42,075 bases of DNA from an uncultured Verrucomicrobiota bacterium (GTDB taxonomy: Bacteria; Verrucomicrobiota; Verrucomicrobiia; Chthoniobacterales; SZAS-18): NCBI GenBank assembly GCA_937859745.1, contig CALMAQ010000200.1:1-42075 (forward strand), given 5' to 3'. This document shows positions 7,992 to 15,806 of this stretch, one piece after another. How positions within the stretch are numbered: the first letter of the stretch is position 1; the number at the start of each line of letters is the position of its first letter. Below the pieces are notes generated by a model. The model saw only the letters and a program-made list of their open reading frames with translations. It searched no databases and was not told the origin of the DNA. The position numbers and the translations under genes are program-made.

Positions 7992-8008
7992 TTGGCACCG
8001 CGCTTGCT
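7992..8008 (+). promoter_or_regulatory. Sigma-54 (-24/-12) promoter
   Basis: The sequence TTGGCAC, five bases, TTGCT fits the RpoN consensus TGGCAC-N5-TTGCW without a mismatch. The invariant GG is at 7994-7995 and GC at 8006-8007, with the required ten bases between them. Transcription would start near 8019, leaving a leader of about 45 bases before the 60-residue gene at 8064. Sigma-54 promoters need an activator ATPase bound upstream, and the perfect inverted repeat at 7881-7912 is a good candidate site. Neither rpoN nor an activator gene is in this window. Confidence 0.7.
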
Positions 8009-8063
8009 TTTGAACGCTACGCCAATCGACAACGTCTGAACAAACCAGCCCGCACAATTTTTT

Positions 8064-8246
8064 ATGAAAAAGCAAGACCGCAAGCTTCACCGCCACACCA
8101 TGAACTTGGGTGACCTGATCATGACCGTCAGCTCCTGCGCCAAGAACAGCCGTGAGACGGTTGCGACGGTTGCCGACCTGCTGGCGAGCGGGCGCGTCCT
8201 CCTCCATGCGAACGGGCATGCATCCCGCGCTCAGGTAGTCCGCTAG
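8064..8246 (+). CDS. Small orphan protein of 60 residues
   Basis: Short frame beginning MKKQDRKLHRH and continuing with MNLGDLIMTVSSCAKNSRETVATVADLLASGRV. The body reads as two amphipathic helices around a single Cys, ending in a basic, polar tail. There is no signal peptide or membrane segment. An alternative start is the Met at 8100 (48 residues). I do not recognise a family. Support for a real gene: it sits about 45 bases behind a canonical sigma-54 promoter and is followed 25 bases later by a strong hairpin, so the transcript would be well delimited. No clear ribosome-binding site precedes either ATG. It could also be a leader peptide for purB. Confidence 0.55.
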   Translation: MKKQDRKLHRHTMNLGDLIMTVSSCAKNSRETVATVADLLASGRVLLHANGHASRAQVVR

Positions 8247-8270
8247 ACCGAACTACCTTCCCAAATCTTC

Positions 8271-8323
8271 CGCCAGTTGGAAGATCTCCGCCCGGAGATC
8301 ATTTCAACTGGCGTTTGCATTTT
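8271..8323 (+). terminator. Compound hairpin between small gene and purB (terminator or attenuator)
   Basis: Outer arms CGCCAGTTG (8271-8279) and CAACTGGCG (8305-8313) enclose an inner palindrome GATCTCCG (8283-8290)/CGGAGATC (8293-8300). The T-rich TTTGCATTTT (8314-8323) follows, so it resembles an intrinsic terminator. A competing hairpin ATCTTCC (8265-8271)/GGAAGAT (8279-8285) uses bases from both the outer and the inner 5' arms, so the two folds exclude each other, as in attenuators. It lies 30-80 bases before the purB start. Pairing is seen; regulation is inferred. Confidence 0.55.
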
Positions 8324-8352
8324 AAGAGCAGAGCAAGTTTCCTTCCGGTCCC

Positions 8353-9648
<1,296 letters not shown>

Positions 9649-9659
9649 GTTCCCTACCC

Positions 9660-9677
9660 CTAAGGAATCGCTGATTT
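9660..9677 (+). repeat. Left terminal inverted repeat of the IS
   Basis: CTAAGGAATCGCTGATTT; matches the complement of the right end at 16 of 18 positions, with mismatches at positions 9 and 18. It lies 43 bases before the transposase ATG and 12 bases after the purB stop codon. Confidence 0.85.
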
Positions 9678-9719
9678 AAGCGTAGGCGGTGGCTGGGGAA
9701 GTTTGGTAGGCTCGCGGGC

Positions 9720-10665
9720 ATGGGCAAGCAGAAGGTGACACGGCGCGAGCGGTTTCTGGACGAGATGGAGCAGGCCGTGCCGTGGGCACGACTGGTGGCC
9801 TTGATCCAGCCGTTCTATCCGCAGAGCAAGCGGTGCCGCCCACCGTTGGGAGTCGAGTTGATGCTGCGCGTGTACTTTTTGCAGCAGTGGTACGCGCTGG
9901 CGGATGAGGCCTTGGAAGATGCCATCCATGATAGCCGTGCCATGCGCGCCTTTGTCGGCGGTGACATCGTGCCCGATGTCACCACTTTGCTTGGCTTTCG
10001 CCACCTGCTCGAAGCGCACGATCTGACCCGCCAACTCTTTGCCGAGATCAACGCCGTGCTCTCCGAGCGCGGGGCGTTTTTGCGTGAGGGCACCATCGTG
10101 GTGGATGCGACCATCATCGCGGCGGCCCCCTCCACCAAAAACAAAGCGAAGGCACGCGCCCCCGAGATGCACCAGACCAAGAAAGGCAACGCGTGGCACT
10201 TCGGGATGAAGGCGCACATCGGCGTGGACCTGGGCAGCGGGTTGGTGCACACCGTTGTCGGAACGGCGGCCAACGTGGCCGATGTCAGCCAAGCCCACGC
10301 GCTGCTGCACGGCGAGGAGAAGCTGCGCCTCTGGGTGACGCGGGCTACCAGGGCGTGGAGAAACGTCCGGAGATGATCGCGCGCTTCGGGCCTCTGCCCT
10401 GGATCCGTGGCGGCCAAGCGCGGCAAGATCAAAGCCATGGCCGAGGGCAAACTCAAAAGAACTCACGCTGGCCCTGGAGAAGACCAAAGCGCAGCTACGT
10501 GCCCTGGTCGAACACCCTTTTCACGTCCTCCAAGAACCTCTTTGGGCCGCAAGGTGCGCTACCGGGGTCTGGCCAAGAACACGGCGCAACTCTACAGCCT
10601 CTTTTGCCTTGGCCAACCTCGTGCTCGTCGGGCGCACTCTGCACTCGCAGGAAGTGACGGCATAG
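9720..10665 (+). pseudogene. IS5-family transposase, frameshifted
   Basis: The N-terminal 200 residues are intact from the ATG at 9720. They hold a DUF772-like region (PQSKRCRPPLGVELMLRVYF) and the start of a DDE nuclease with the first Asp in TIVVDATIIAAAPSTKN, then WHFGMKAHIGVD. Near 10,330 one base appears lost in a G-run and the frame moves to GDAGYQGVEKRPEM (second Asp). Shifts near 10,400 (to AAKRGKIKAMAEGKLK) and near 10,455 (to ELTLALEKTKAQLRALVEHPF, carrying the Glu) follow, then several more between 10,530 and 10,610. The remnant ends HSQEVTA at the TAG at 10663-10665. At least five frame changes make it non-functional, unless the indels are sequencing errors. Confidence 0.85.
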
Positions 10666-10760
10666 CAGGAGCGCAAAAACCACCGCAACCATCCCTGCGC
10701 CGCCACACGCAGACCCTTCCAAAAACCCCGTAACTCACGACAAGATACGCGTCACCTCTC

Positions 10761-10778
10761 TAATCAGCGGTTCCTTAG
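10761..10778 (-). repeat. Right terminal inverted repeat of the IS
   Basis: Read on the minus strand this is CTAAGGAACCGCTGATTA, the partner of the left end at 9660-9677. It lies about 95 bases beyond the remnant transposase stop codon. Confidence 0.85.
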
Positions 10779-10899
10779 CGATTCTCTCCGGCGTTTGCTT
10801 GACAGAGCGCGCCGGGAGACCATCGTTGGCCTGTTTTCGAATCTGGCTGTTCGTGGCACTCAAGCACGGGTCTCGCCTCGCACCGTCCTCGCTACCCTG

Positions 10900-12243
10900 A
10901 TGAAGTCTTCCTTTCCGCACGTCCTACGTTGTACCGCTCTGGCCGCTGCCGCCGTGCTCTCGTTGACCGGCTGCAACAAAATAAAATCTCTCGTCGCGCG
11001 CAAGCCGGCTCAGCCGACTCCGGCCCTCGGCGATGCCGCGTCGGGAAAAATCGGCGCGCCCACGACCGCGGACGCCGGCAAGCCAAACACAAGCGTGGCG
11101 GCGGGTCCCACTCACCCCGCCGTTCCGGCCATCAACAAGAACGCGGCGGTGATGGTGCTTTGCTACCACCGCCTGGAGGAGCATCCCCGGGCGCATGATC
11201 CTCTGGCCATGACTCCGCAGGAGTTCGAGAAAGAGATGCAGACGCTCAAGGACAACAACTTCACGGTCATCCCGATGCAGGATTTCCTTGCCTGGCGGCG
11301 TGGAGAGAAGGAGATTCCGCCGAAGTGCTGCATCCTCACGATCGACGACGGCTACGTCTCGGGCTACGACACAGCGTGGCCCATCCTGAAGAAGTTCGGT
11401 TATCCCTTCACGATGTTCGTTTACATCAACTACATCGGCGCGGGCGGAAAGTCGATCAGCTGGGACCAACTCGCGGAGATGCGTGACGCCGGGGTAGACA
11501 TTGAGTGCCACACCTATTACCACTCCAACCTGCGAAGCCCCGGGACGGGGGTCGATAAACCGACTCGCGTCCTGGTCGATCGTGACATGCAGGCGCTTGG
11601 AGGCGCGGACGGCTTCTTGCGCAAGGAGATAGTCGAGTCGAAGCAAGTGCTCGAACAAAAGCTGGGCATCAAGGTCAGCTGCCTTGCCTACCCCTATGGC
11701 AACTGGTCGGCCAAAGTGCGCGACCTAGTCAAAGAAGCGGGCTACGAGGCCGCCTTCACGGTCTACGGCCAGCGCCTAGGATACAGCACAACCTACGACA
11801 TCATGGGACGCTACGCGGTAGAACAAGACAATCCGAAGATCTTCCAGGAGGCAGTGGCGATGCAAGGTGGCGGCGGCGGTCCGTCAGCCCAAAGCTCCAA
11901 TCTGGAGCAATTCGCGGCGGCGTCGATGATCACCCAGCCGATGCAGGGCGAGACGGTCAGCAATTCCAAGCCGCTCATCAAAGCCAACCTTGCCGCCATG
12001 GGCGACGTGGACCCGAAAACCGTCGAGATGCGCCTGAGCGGATACGGCAAAGTGCCCGCACAATACGACGCACAGACCAAAACGGTGACGTACCAGGTGG
12101 CGCAGCCTTTGAAAGACAAGAACTACAGCGTGATCCTGACGGCCAACGTCGGCGGCAAACCGGCGGAGACGCGCTGGGATTTCGCCTTCGACCCGACGAA
12201 GGCAGCCCCCGCCCCGCCGCCGAAGTTCACGCCGAAACCTTGA
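10900..12243 (+). CDS. Polysaccharide deacetylase-family lipoprotein
   Basis: 447 residues. Residues 1-23 are a lipoprotein signal peptide (MKSSFPHVLRC, Ala/Leu-rich core, lipobox LTGC). After a Pro/Ala-rich linker comes a NodB-type carbohydrate esterase 4 domain: MVLCYHRLEE, the metal-binding TIDDGYVSGYDTAWPIL (motif 1, Asp-Asp), FGYPFTMFVY, ECHTYYHSNL (motif 2, with His ligands in a slightly altered H-x-x-x-H form) and LAYPYGNW (motif 3). Such enzymes remove N-acetyl groups from peptidoglycan or exopolysaccharide. The last 100 residues look like an Ig-like beta domain (TVEMRLSGYGKVPAQYDAQT). The ATG at 10900 is preferred over the upstream frame because it opens the signal peptide. ffh follows 18 bases later. 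Confidence 0.85.
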   Translation: MKSSFPHVLRCTALAAAAVLSLTGCNKIKSLVARKPAQPTPALGDAASGKIGAPTTADAGKPNTSVAAGPTHPAVPAINKNAAVMVLCYHRLEEHPRAHDPLAMTPQEFEKEMQTLKDNNFTVIPMQDFLAWRRGEKEIPPKCCILTIDDGYVSGYDTAWPILKKFGYPFTMFVYINYIGAGGKSISWDQLAEMRDAGVDIECHTYYHSNLRSPGTGVDKPTRVLVDRDMQALGGADGFLRKEIVESKQVLEQKLGIKVSCLAYPYGNWSAKVRDLVKEAGYEAAFTVYGQRLGYSTTYDIMGRYAVEQDNPKIFQEAVAMQGGGGGPSAQSSNLEQFAAASMITQPMQGETVSNSKPLIKANLAAMGDVDPKTVEMRLSGYGKVPAQYDAQTKTVTYQVAQPLKDKNYSVILTANVGGKPAETRWDFAFDPTKAAPAPPPKFTPKP

Positions 12244-12261
12244 GGCAACCGCTCCAAGCCT

Positions 12262-13602
12262 ATGTTCTCCCAACTCGGCGACAAGCTGCAAGACATCTTC
12301 AAGGACCTGCGCGGCTACGGCTCGATTAGCGAGACCAACGTCAACGACGCAATGCGTCAGGTCCGGCTGGCACTGTTGGAGGCGGACGTGCATTTCCAGG
12401 TCGCTAAGACCTTCATCGCGCGCGTCAAGGAGAAGGCACTCGGCCAAGACGTGCTCCGCAGCGTCACGCCCGGCCAGCAGATCGTCAAAATCTTCCACGA
12501 TGAACTGACGACGCTGCTCGGTGGCGACGCGGCACCGCTTAACCTCGAAAAACCGGCCCGCATCATGATGGTCGGCCTTAACGGCGCGGGCAAGACCACC
12601 AGTTCGGCCAAGCTGGCCCGGCTGCTCAAGAAGCAGGGACGCAGTCCGGTGCTCATCGCCTGCGACCTCCAGCGTCCGGCGGCCATTGAGCAACTGGCGA
12701 CGCTGGCGGGCCAGATCGACGTGCCCATGTACCGGCCGACGACGGGCGAGACCGATCTGCTCAAGGTGGGCCGCGAGGCAGTGGCCTGGGCGGCGGAACA
12801 ACCCGGGGCGAACGTGCAGATCTACGACACCGCCGGCCGCCAGGAAATTGACGAGCCACTCGTGCAGGAACTCAAGCGGCTGCGCGATCTGCTCAAGCCG
12901 CAGGAGGTCCTGCTGGTCGCCGACGCCGCCACGGGCCAGCAGGCGGTCAGCGTCGCCACGCACTTCAACGATGCGCTGGGGATCACCGGCCTCGTCCTCA
13001 CAAAGCTGGACGGCGACGCGCGGGGCGGGGCAGCGCTTTCGTTGCGCGAGGTGACGCAGCAGCCGATCAAGTTCGCGGGCGTGGGCGAAAAGCTCGATCA
13101 GTTCGAGCCTTTTTACCCCGAGCGGCTGGCCGGACGTATCCTGGGCATGGGCGACATCGTTGGCCTCGTGGAGAAAGCCGCTGAGGCCATCGACGAGGAG
13201 GAAGCCAAACGCATGGAGGAGAAGCTGCGGACGGCCAGCTTCAACTTTGAGGACTTCCTCAACCAGATGCGCTTCATCAAGAAGCTCGGGCCGATGGAGA
13301 ACATCCTCGCCATGCTGCCTGGTATGAACAACGCCAAAGACCTGCCCACGGACGGCAAGGAACTGCAGCGCGCCGAGGCCATCGTGCTCTCCATGACGGT
13401 CAAGGAACGACGCAAGCCCGACCTGCTCGACGCCCGCCGCCGCCGCCGGATCGCCGCCGGGAGCGGCACCAGCGTCACGGAGGTCAACGATCTGCTCCAG
13501 CGTTTCCAGCAGATGCGCAAGATGATGAAGAACATGGGCAAGATGAAGAAGATGATGTCCCGCATGGGTGGGCTGCCTGGGATGTCCGGGGGACGGCGCT
13601 GA
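12262..13602 (+). CDS. ffh: Signal recognition particle GTPase Ffh (SRP54)
   Basis: 446 residues, full length. Binds 4.5S RNA and signal sequences and, with FtsY, delivers ribosomes to the SecYEG membrane channel. An N-domain helical bundle (1-90) is followed by the GTPase G-domain: G1 GLNGAGKTTSSAKL at 105-118, DLQRPAAIEQL, G3 DTAGRQEID and G4 TKLDGDARGG. The M-domain has LGPMENILAMLPGM and ends in a methionine-rich tail (MRKMMKNMGKMKKMM), which lines the signal-peptide groove. It leads the usual ffh-rpsP-khpA-trmD neighbourhood, although an inverted repeat and about 100 bases separate it from rpsP. Confidence 0.98.
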   Translation: MFSQLGDKLQDIFKDLRGYGSISETNVNDAMRQVRLALLEADVHFQVAKTFIARVKEKALGQDVLRSVTPGQQIVKIFHDELTTLLGGDAAPLNLEKPARIMMVGLNGAGKTTSSAKLARLLKKQGRSPVLIACDLQRPAAIEQLATLAGQIDVPMYRPTTGETDLLKVGREAVAWAAEQPGANVQIYDTAGRQEIDEPLVQELKRLRDLLKPQEVLLVADAATGQQAVSVATHFNDALGITGLVLTKLDGDARGGAALSLREVTQQPIKFAGVGEKLDQFEPFYPERLAGRILGMGDIVGLVEKAAEAIDEEEAKRMEEKLRTASFNFEDFLNQMRFIKKLGPMENILAMLPGMNNAKDLPTDGKELQRAEAIVLSMTVKERRKPDLLDARRRRRIAAGSGTSVTEVNDLLQRFQQMRKMMKNMGKMKKMMSRMGGLPGMSGGRR

Positions 13603-13623
13603 ACTGGACGAAGCCGCCGGAAA

Positions 13624-13656
13624 CACACTTTTCCTATCTTGCGGAGCAAAAGTGTG
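13624..13656. repeat. Inverted repeat upstream of rpsP
   Basis: CACACTTTT (13624-13632) and AAAAGTGTG (13648-13656) are perfect 9-base complements around a 15-base loop, placed between ffh and rpsP. An A/T-rich TATATAA (13658-13664) follows, which could be a -10 element or simply flank a hairpin. No T-run follows, so a classical terminator is not supported. The eight bases AAAAGTGT/ACACTTTT also occur in the arms of the inverted repeat at 7881-7912, in opposite orientation. Confidence 0.45.
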
Positions 13657-13700
13657 CTATATAACCGGCCTTAACGAAACACCGATAGGAACCAAGATTT

Positions 13701-13973
13701 ATGGCAGTGGCAATCCGTTTGAGAAGAGAAGGCAGCCTGAACCACCCTTACTACAAGGTCGTGGTGGCTGATAAGCGCAGCCCGCGTGACGGCAAGTTCA
13801 TCGAGATCATCGGCACCTACGATCCCAAGGTGCCGGGTAGCAATGCGACGATCAACGTGGCGCGCGCGGAATATTGGATGAAGTGCGGCGCACAGCCTTC
13901 CGACACCGTGCGCAGCATCATCAAGAAGGTCCGTCGTTCCGGCCTGTTGGCCGCGGAGACTACGGCTGCGTGA
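13701..13973 (+). CDS. rpsP: 30S ribosomal protein S16
   Basis: 90 residues, typical length. It starts MAVAIRLRREGSLNHPYYKVVVADKRSPRDG and continues FIEIIGTYDPKVPGS, both diagnostic of S16, a protein needed for assembly of the 30S 5' domain. Residues 60-90 match the family's WMKCGAQPSDTVRSIIKK helix. An AGGA about ten bases before the ATG is one of the better ribosome-binding sites in the window. khpA follows after 20 bases, consistent with one operon. Confidence 0.98.
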   Translation: MAVAIRLRREGSLNHPYYKVVVADKRSPRDGKFIEIIGTYDPKVPGSNATINVARAEYWMKCGAQPSDTVRSIIKKVRRSGLLAAETTAA

Positions 13974-13993
13974 GCGGGTGATGAAATTTAAGG

Positions 13994-14236
13994 ATGGAGC
14001 AATTCCTCGAATTTGTGGTCCGCCAGTTGACCGACTGCTCCGAAGAATCGAAGGTCGCTTCCAGCCTGCGCAGCGCGACGGAGCACGGCTACATTTTGAA
14101 CCTGCCTGCCTCGGAGGTGGGCAAGGTCATCGGTAAGCAGGGGCATACTATCCGCGCCATCCGCAGTTTGCTGGCGGCGGCGTCCCGGCGCGGCGCGACC
14201 GCCACTCTTGAGATCATCGAGCGGCCGGAACCCTGA
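13994..14236 (+). CDS. khpA: KH-domain RNA-binding protein KhpA (YlqC)
   Basis: 80 residues consisting of one type II KH domain: MEQFLEFVVRQLTD, then SEVGKVIGKQGHTIRAIRSLL, where GKQG (47-50) is the GxxG RNA-contact loop. The family acts with KhpB as a global RNA-binding factor in cell-envelope and division control in some bacteria and is regularly encoded between rpsP and rimM/trmD. It follows rpsP by 20 bases. It is about the family's normal size; nothing appears missing. Confidence 0.95.
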   Translation: MEQFLEFVVRQLTDCSEESKVASSLRSATEHGYILNLPASEVGKVIGKQGHTIRAIRSLLAAASRRGATATLEIIERPEP

Positions 14237-14355
14237 CGACATCCGGCATGGGGTGGCCGGAACGTCAGAAACGTCGAGTCGGGAAATTCTTTGCATCCGC
14301 GTAGCTTCCTGCCGACCAGTGACGGCTGCCTCGCGTCTACAGTTTGAGTGGCAAC

Positions 14356-15039
14356 ATGGAAATCGATGTGCTCACCCTGTTTCCGGCGCTTTGCACAGGA
14401 GCGTTCTCCGCCAGCATGATGAAGCGAGCGCAGGATGCCGGTGCTGCCGTGATCCGGGTGCACAACCTGCGAGACTGGGCGCGCGATAAACACCGGACGA
14501 CCGACGACACTCCCTACGGAGGGGGACAGGGTATGGTAATGAAGCCCGAGCCGATCTTCGAGGCGGTTGATAACCTGCGGCACCCGGGGAGTACGGTCAT
14601 TTTGATGAGCCCGCAGGGCCAAGTGTTCAAACAGGATCGCGCGGAGCAATTGGCTAATTTGCCGCACCTGATTTTTGTCTGCGGCCACTACGAAGGAGTT
14701 GATCAGCGTGTCAGCGAGCACTTGGTGGACTGCGAATTATCCATCGGTGACTTCGTGCTGACAAACGGGGCAATCGCCGCCGTCGTGATCATTGACGCCG
14801 TCGTACGTTTGCTGCCTGGCGTCCTCGGCGACAGCAACTCCGCCCATCAGGACTCGTTCAGCGGGGCTTGTACAGGGTTGCTGGAAGGTCCGCAGTACAC
14901 ACGCCCGGCCAACTACCGTGGCCACGAGGTTCCTGCGGTGTTACTCTCGGGCGACCACATGGCGATTGCACGGTGGCGTAGCCAGCAGGGCCGAGTCAAA
15001 ACGGGTGCGGTTCGTCCCGATTTGTTGTCCGAAGATTGA
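14356..15039 (+). CDS. trmD: tRNA (guanine37-N1)-methyltransferase
   Basis: 227 residues; transfers methyl from SAM to G37 of tRNAs reading CNN codons, preventing frameshifts. SPOUT-fold marks are MEIDVLTLFPALCTGAFSASMMKRA, DDTPYGGGQGMVMKPEPIFEAV, FVCGHYEGVDQRV and the knot region SIGDFVLTNGAIAAVVIIDAVVRLLPGVLG. In most bacteria the last motif reads VLTGGE; here it reads VLTNGA, a notable but probably tolerated change next to the SAM pocket. The ATG at 14356 fits the family start better than a TTG four codons earlier. A tRNA-Pro(GGG), itself a TrmD substrate type, lies just downstream on the other strand. Confidence 0.95.
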   Translation: MEIDVLTLFPALCTGAFSASMMKRAQDAGAAVIRVHNLRDWARDKHRTTDDTPYGGGQGMVMKPEPIFEAVDNLRHPGSTVILMSPQGQVFKQDRAEQLANLPHLIFVCGHYEGVDQRVSEHLVDCELSIGDFVLTNGAIAAVVIIDAVVRLLPGVLGDSNSAHQDSFSGACTGLLEGPQYTRPANYRGHEVPAVLLSGDHMAIARWRSQQGRVKTGAVRPDLLSED

Positions 15040-15061
15040 TCTTCAGGGAAAACGGTCTGCA

Positions 15062-15135
15062 TCGGGCTGACTGGATTCGAACCAGCGACCTCTTGAACCC
15101 CATTCAAGCGCTCTACCAAGCTGAGCCACAGCCCG
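15062..15135 (-). tRNA. tRNA-Pro (anticodon GGG)
   Basis: On the minus strand the sequence folds as a tRNA: acceptor CGGGCTG/CAGCCCG with discriminator A, D-arm GCTCAGCTTGGTAGAGC, anticodon stem CTTGA/TCAAG around loop ATGGGGT (anticodon GGG), and T-arm with GGTTCGAATCC. The C1-G72 pair is characteristic of bacterial tRNA-Pro. The 3' CCA is not encoded. It is 74 bases long, convergent with trmD. Confidence 0.95.
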
Positions 15136-15230
15136 TTTGCAAAAGCTGCCCGGATAGAACTCGTTCCGCAGCAACATGACCGAGCAGGAGATTAATAGGA
15201 CTCCCCTGTTAGGTCAAGGCTCTCTCAATG

Positions 15231-15719
15231 TTAATTCTTGCCGAGGTGTGAGGCAATCTGCGCGATTACCACCGCTCCCAATGATTTCACGAGCGTGGGA
15301 TGTTGAGCGTAAAACCCCATGGCTTCATGAAAGAGGTCAGGGTTGTTGGCTTGGGCATGTCCCGCCAAGGTCGCAACCTCGTCCGGGGTGGCACTTTGGG
15401 GATTGTTAGCGACCCCCTGATTAATCCCCAGTTGAGAAAGGAGCGAGCCCACGTTCATGCCCGACGAGGAGAATCCACTGAGCAGTTGCTGCATCAAACC
15501 GCCGCGTTGTTCAGGGGTCATCTGCTCTGCCGAAGTTGCAATTCGCTTCTGCGCTTCATCGCCGCCCAAAGCCTGTAAAGCGGGGCCCATCGCAGCTCCA
15601 AGGGTTTGTTGTGGGACGCTGCTGGCGATCTGGTCGTAGTGAGAGTGAATTTCCTGTTCACTCAAGTTGCCTCCCATGACGTTGTTGAGTACTCCGCTGA
15701 GTTGGTCGAGAATTGACAT
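15231..15719 (-). CDS. Conserved hypothetical protein (DUF937-like)
   Basis: 162 residues from the ATG at 15719; the longer frame from 15776 adds an unlikely N-terminus. It starts MSILDQLSGVLNNVMGGN and contains Gly/Gln/Met-rich helices (TLGAAMGPALQALGG, QRGGLMQQLLSGFSSSGMNV), then LAGHAQANNPDLFHEAMGFYAQHPTLVKSLG. It has no signal peptide or membrane segment. The repeated short Leu-Gly helices resemble DUF937/YidB-type proteins of unknown function, but the match is loose. The gene and its upstream neighbour are visibly less G+C-rich than the surroundings; one 60-base row at its start has 26 G+C. It lies between tRNA-Pro and a membrane-stress-type gene on the same strand. Confidence 0.7.
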   Translation of the reverse strand: MSILDQLSGVLNNVMGGNLSEQEIHSHYDQIASSVPQQTLGAAMGPALQALGGDEAQKRIATSAEQMTPEQRGGLMQQLLSGFSSSGMNVGSLLSQLGINQGVANNPQSATPDEVATLAGHAQANNPDLFHEAMGFYAQHPTLVKSLGAVVIAQIASHLGKN

Positions 15720-15806
15720 GAAGCTGGATGTTAATGGATTAGAAATGCAATCAGCAATTGCTCTGAGCAGCACCAACTGCCGAGAAAAGTAGCTGGGTTG
15801 CCAGAC

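Larger units (their letters stand above)
9660..10778 (+). mobile_element. IS5-like insertion sequence, decayed
   Basis: An element of about 1.1 kb between purB and the deacetylase gene, bounded by 18-base terminal inverted repeats that match at 16 positions. It carries one transposase gene with frameshifts. If the true ends are GGAATC and its complement, the flanking tetranucleotides are CTAA and TTAG; both fit the YTAR target of the IS5 subgroup but are not identical, so no clear target duplication is claimed. The element is probably immobile unless a related transposase acts in trans. Right-end sequence now lies about 120 bases upstream of the deacetylase ATG. Confidence 0.85.

Noticed and set aside
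11884-13626. A 580-residue open frame on the minus strand opposite ffh
   Set aside because: It is antisense to an intact ffh with all its motifs and has Arg/Leu/Val-rich, low-complexity composition; high G+C produces such long antisense frames.
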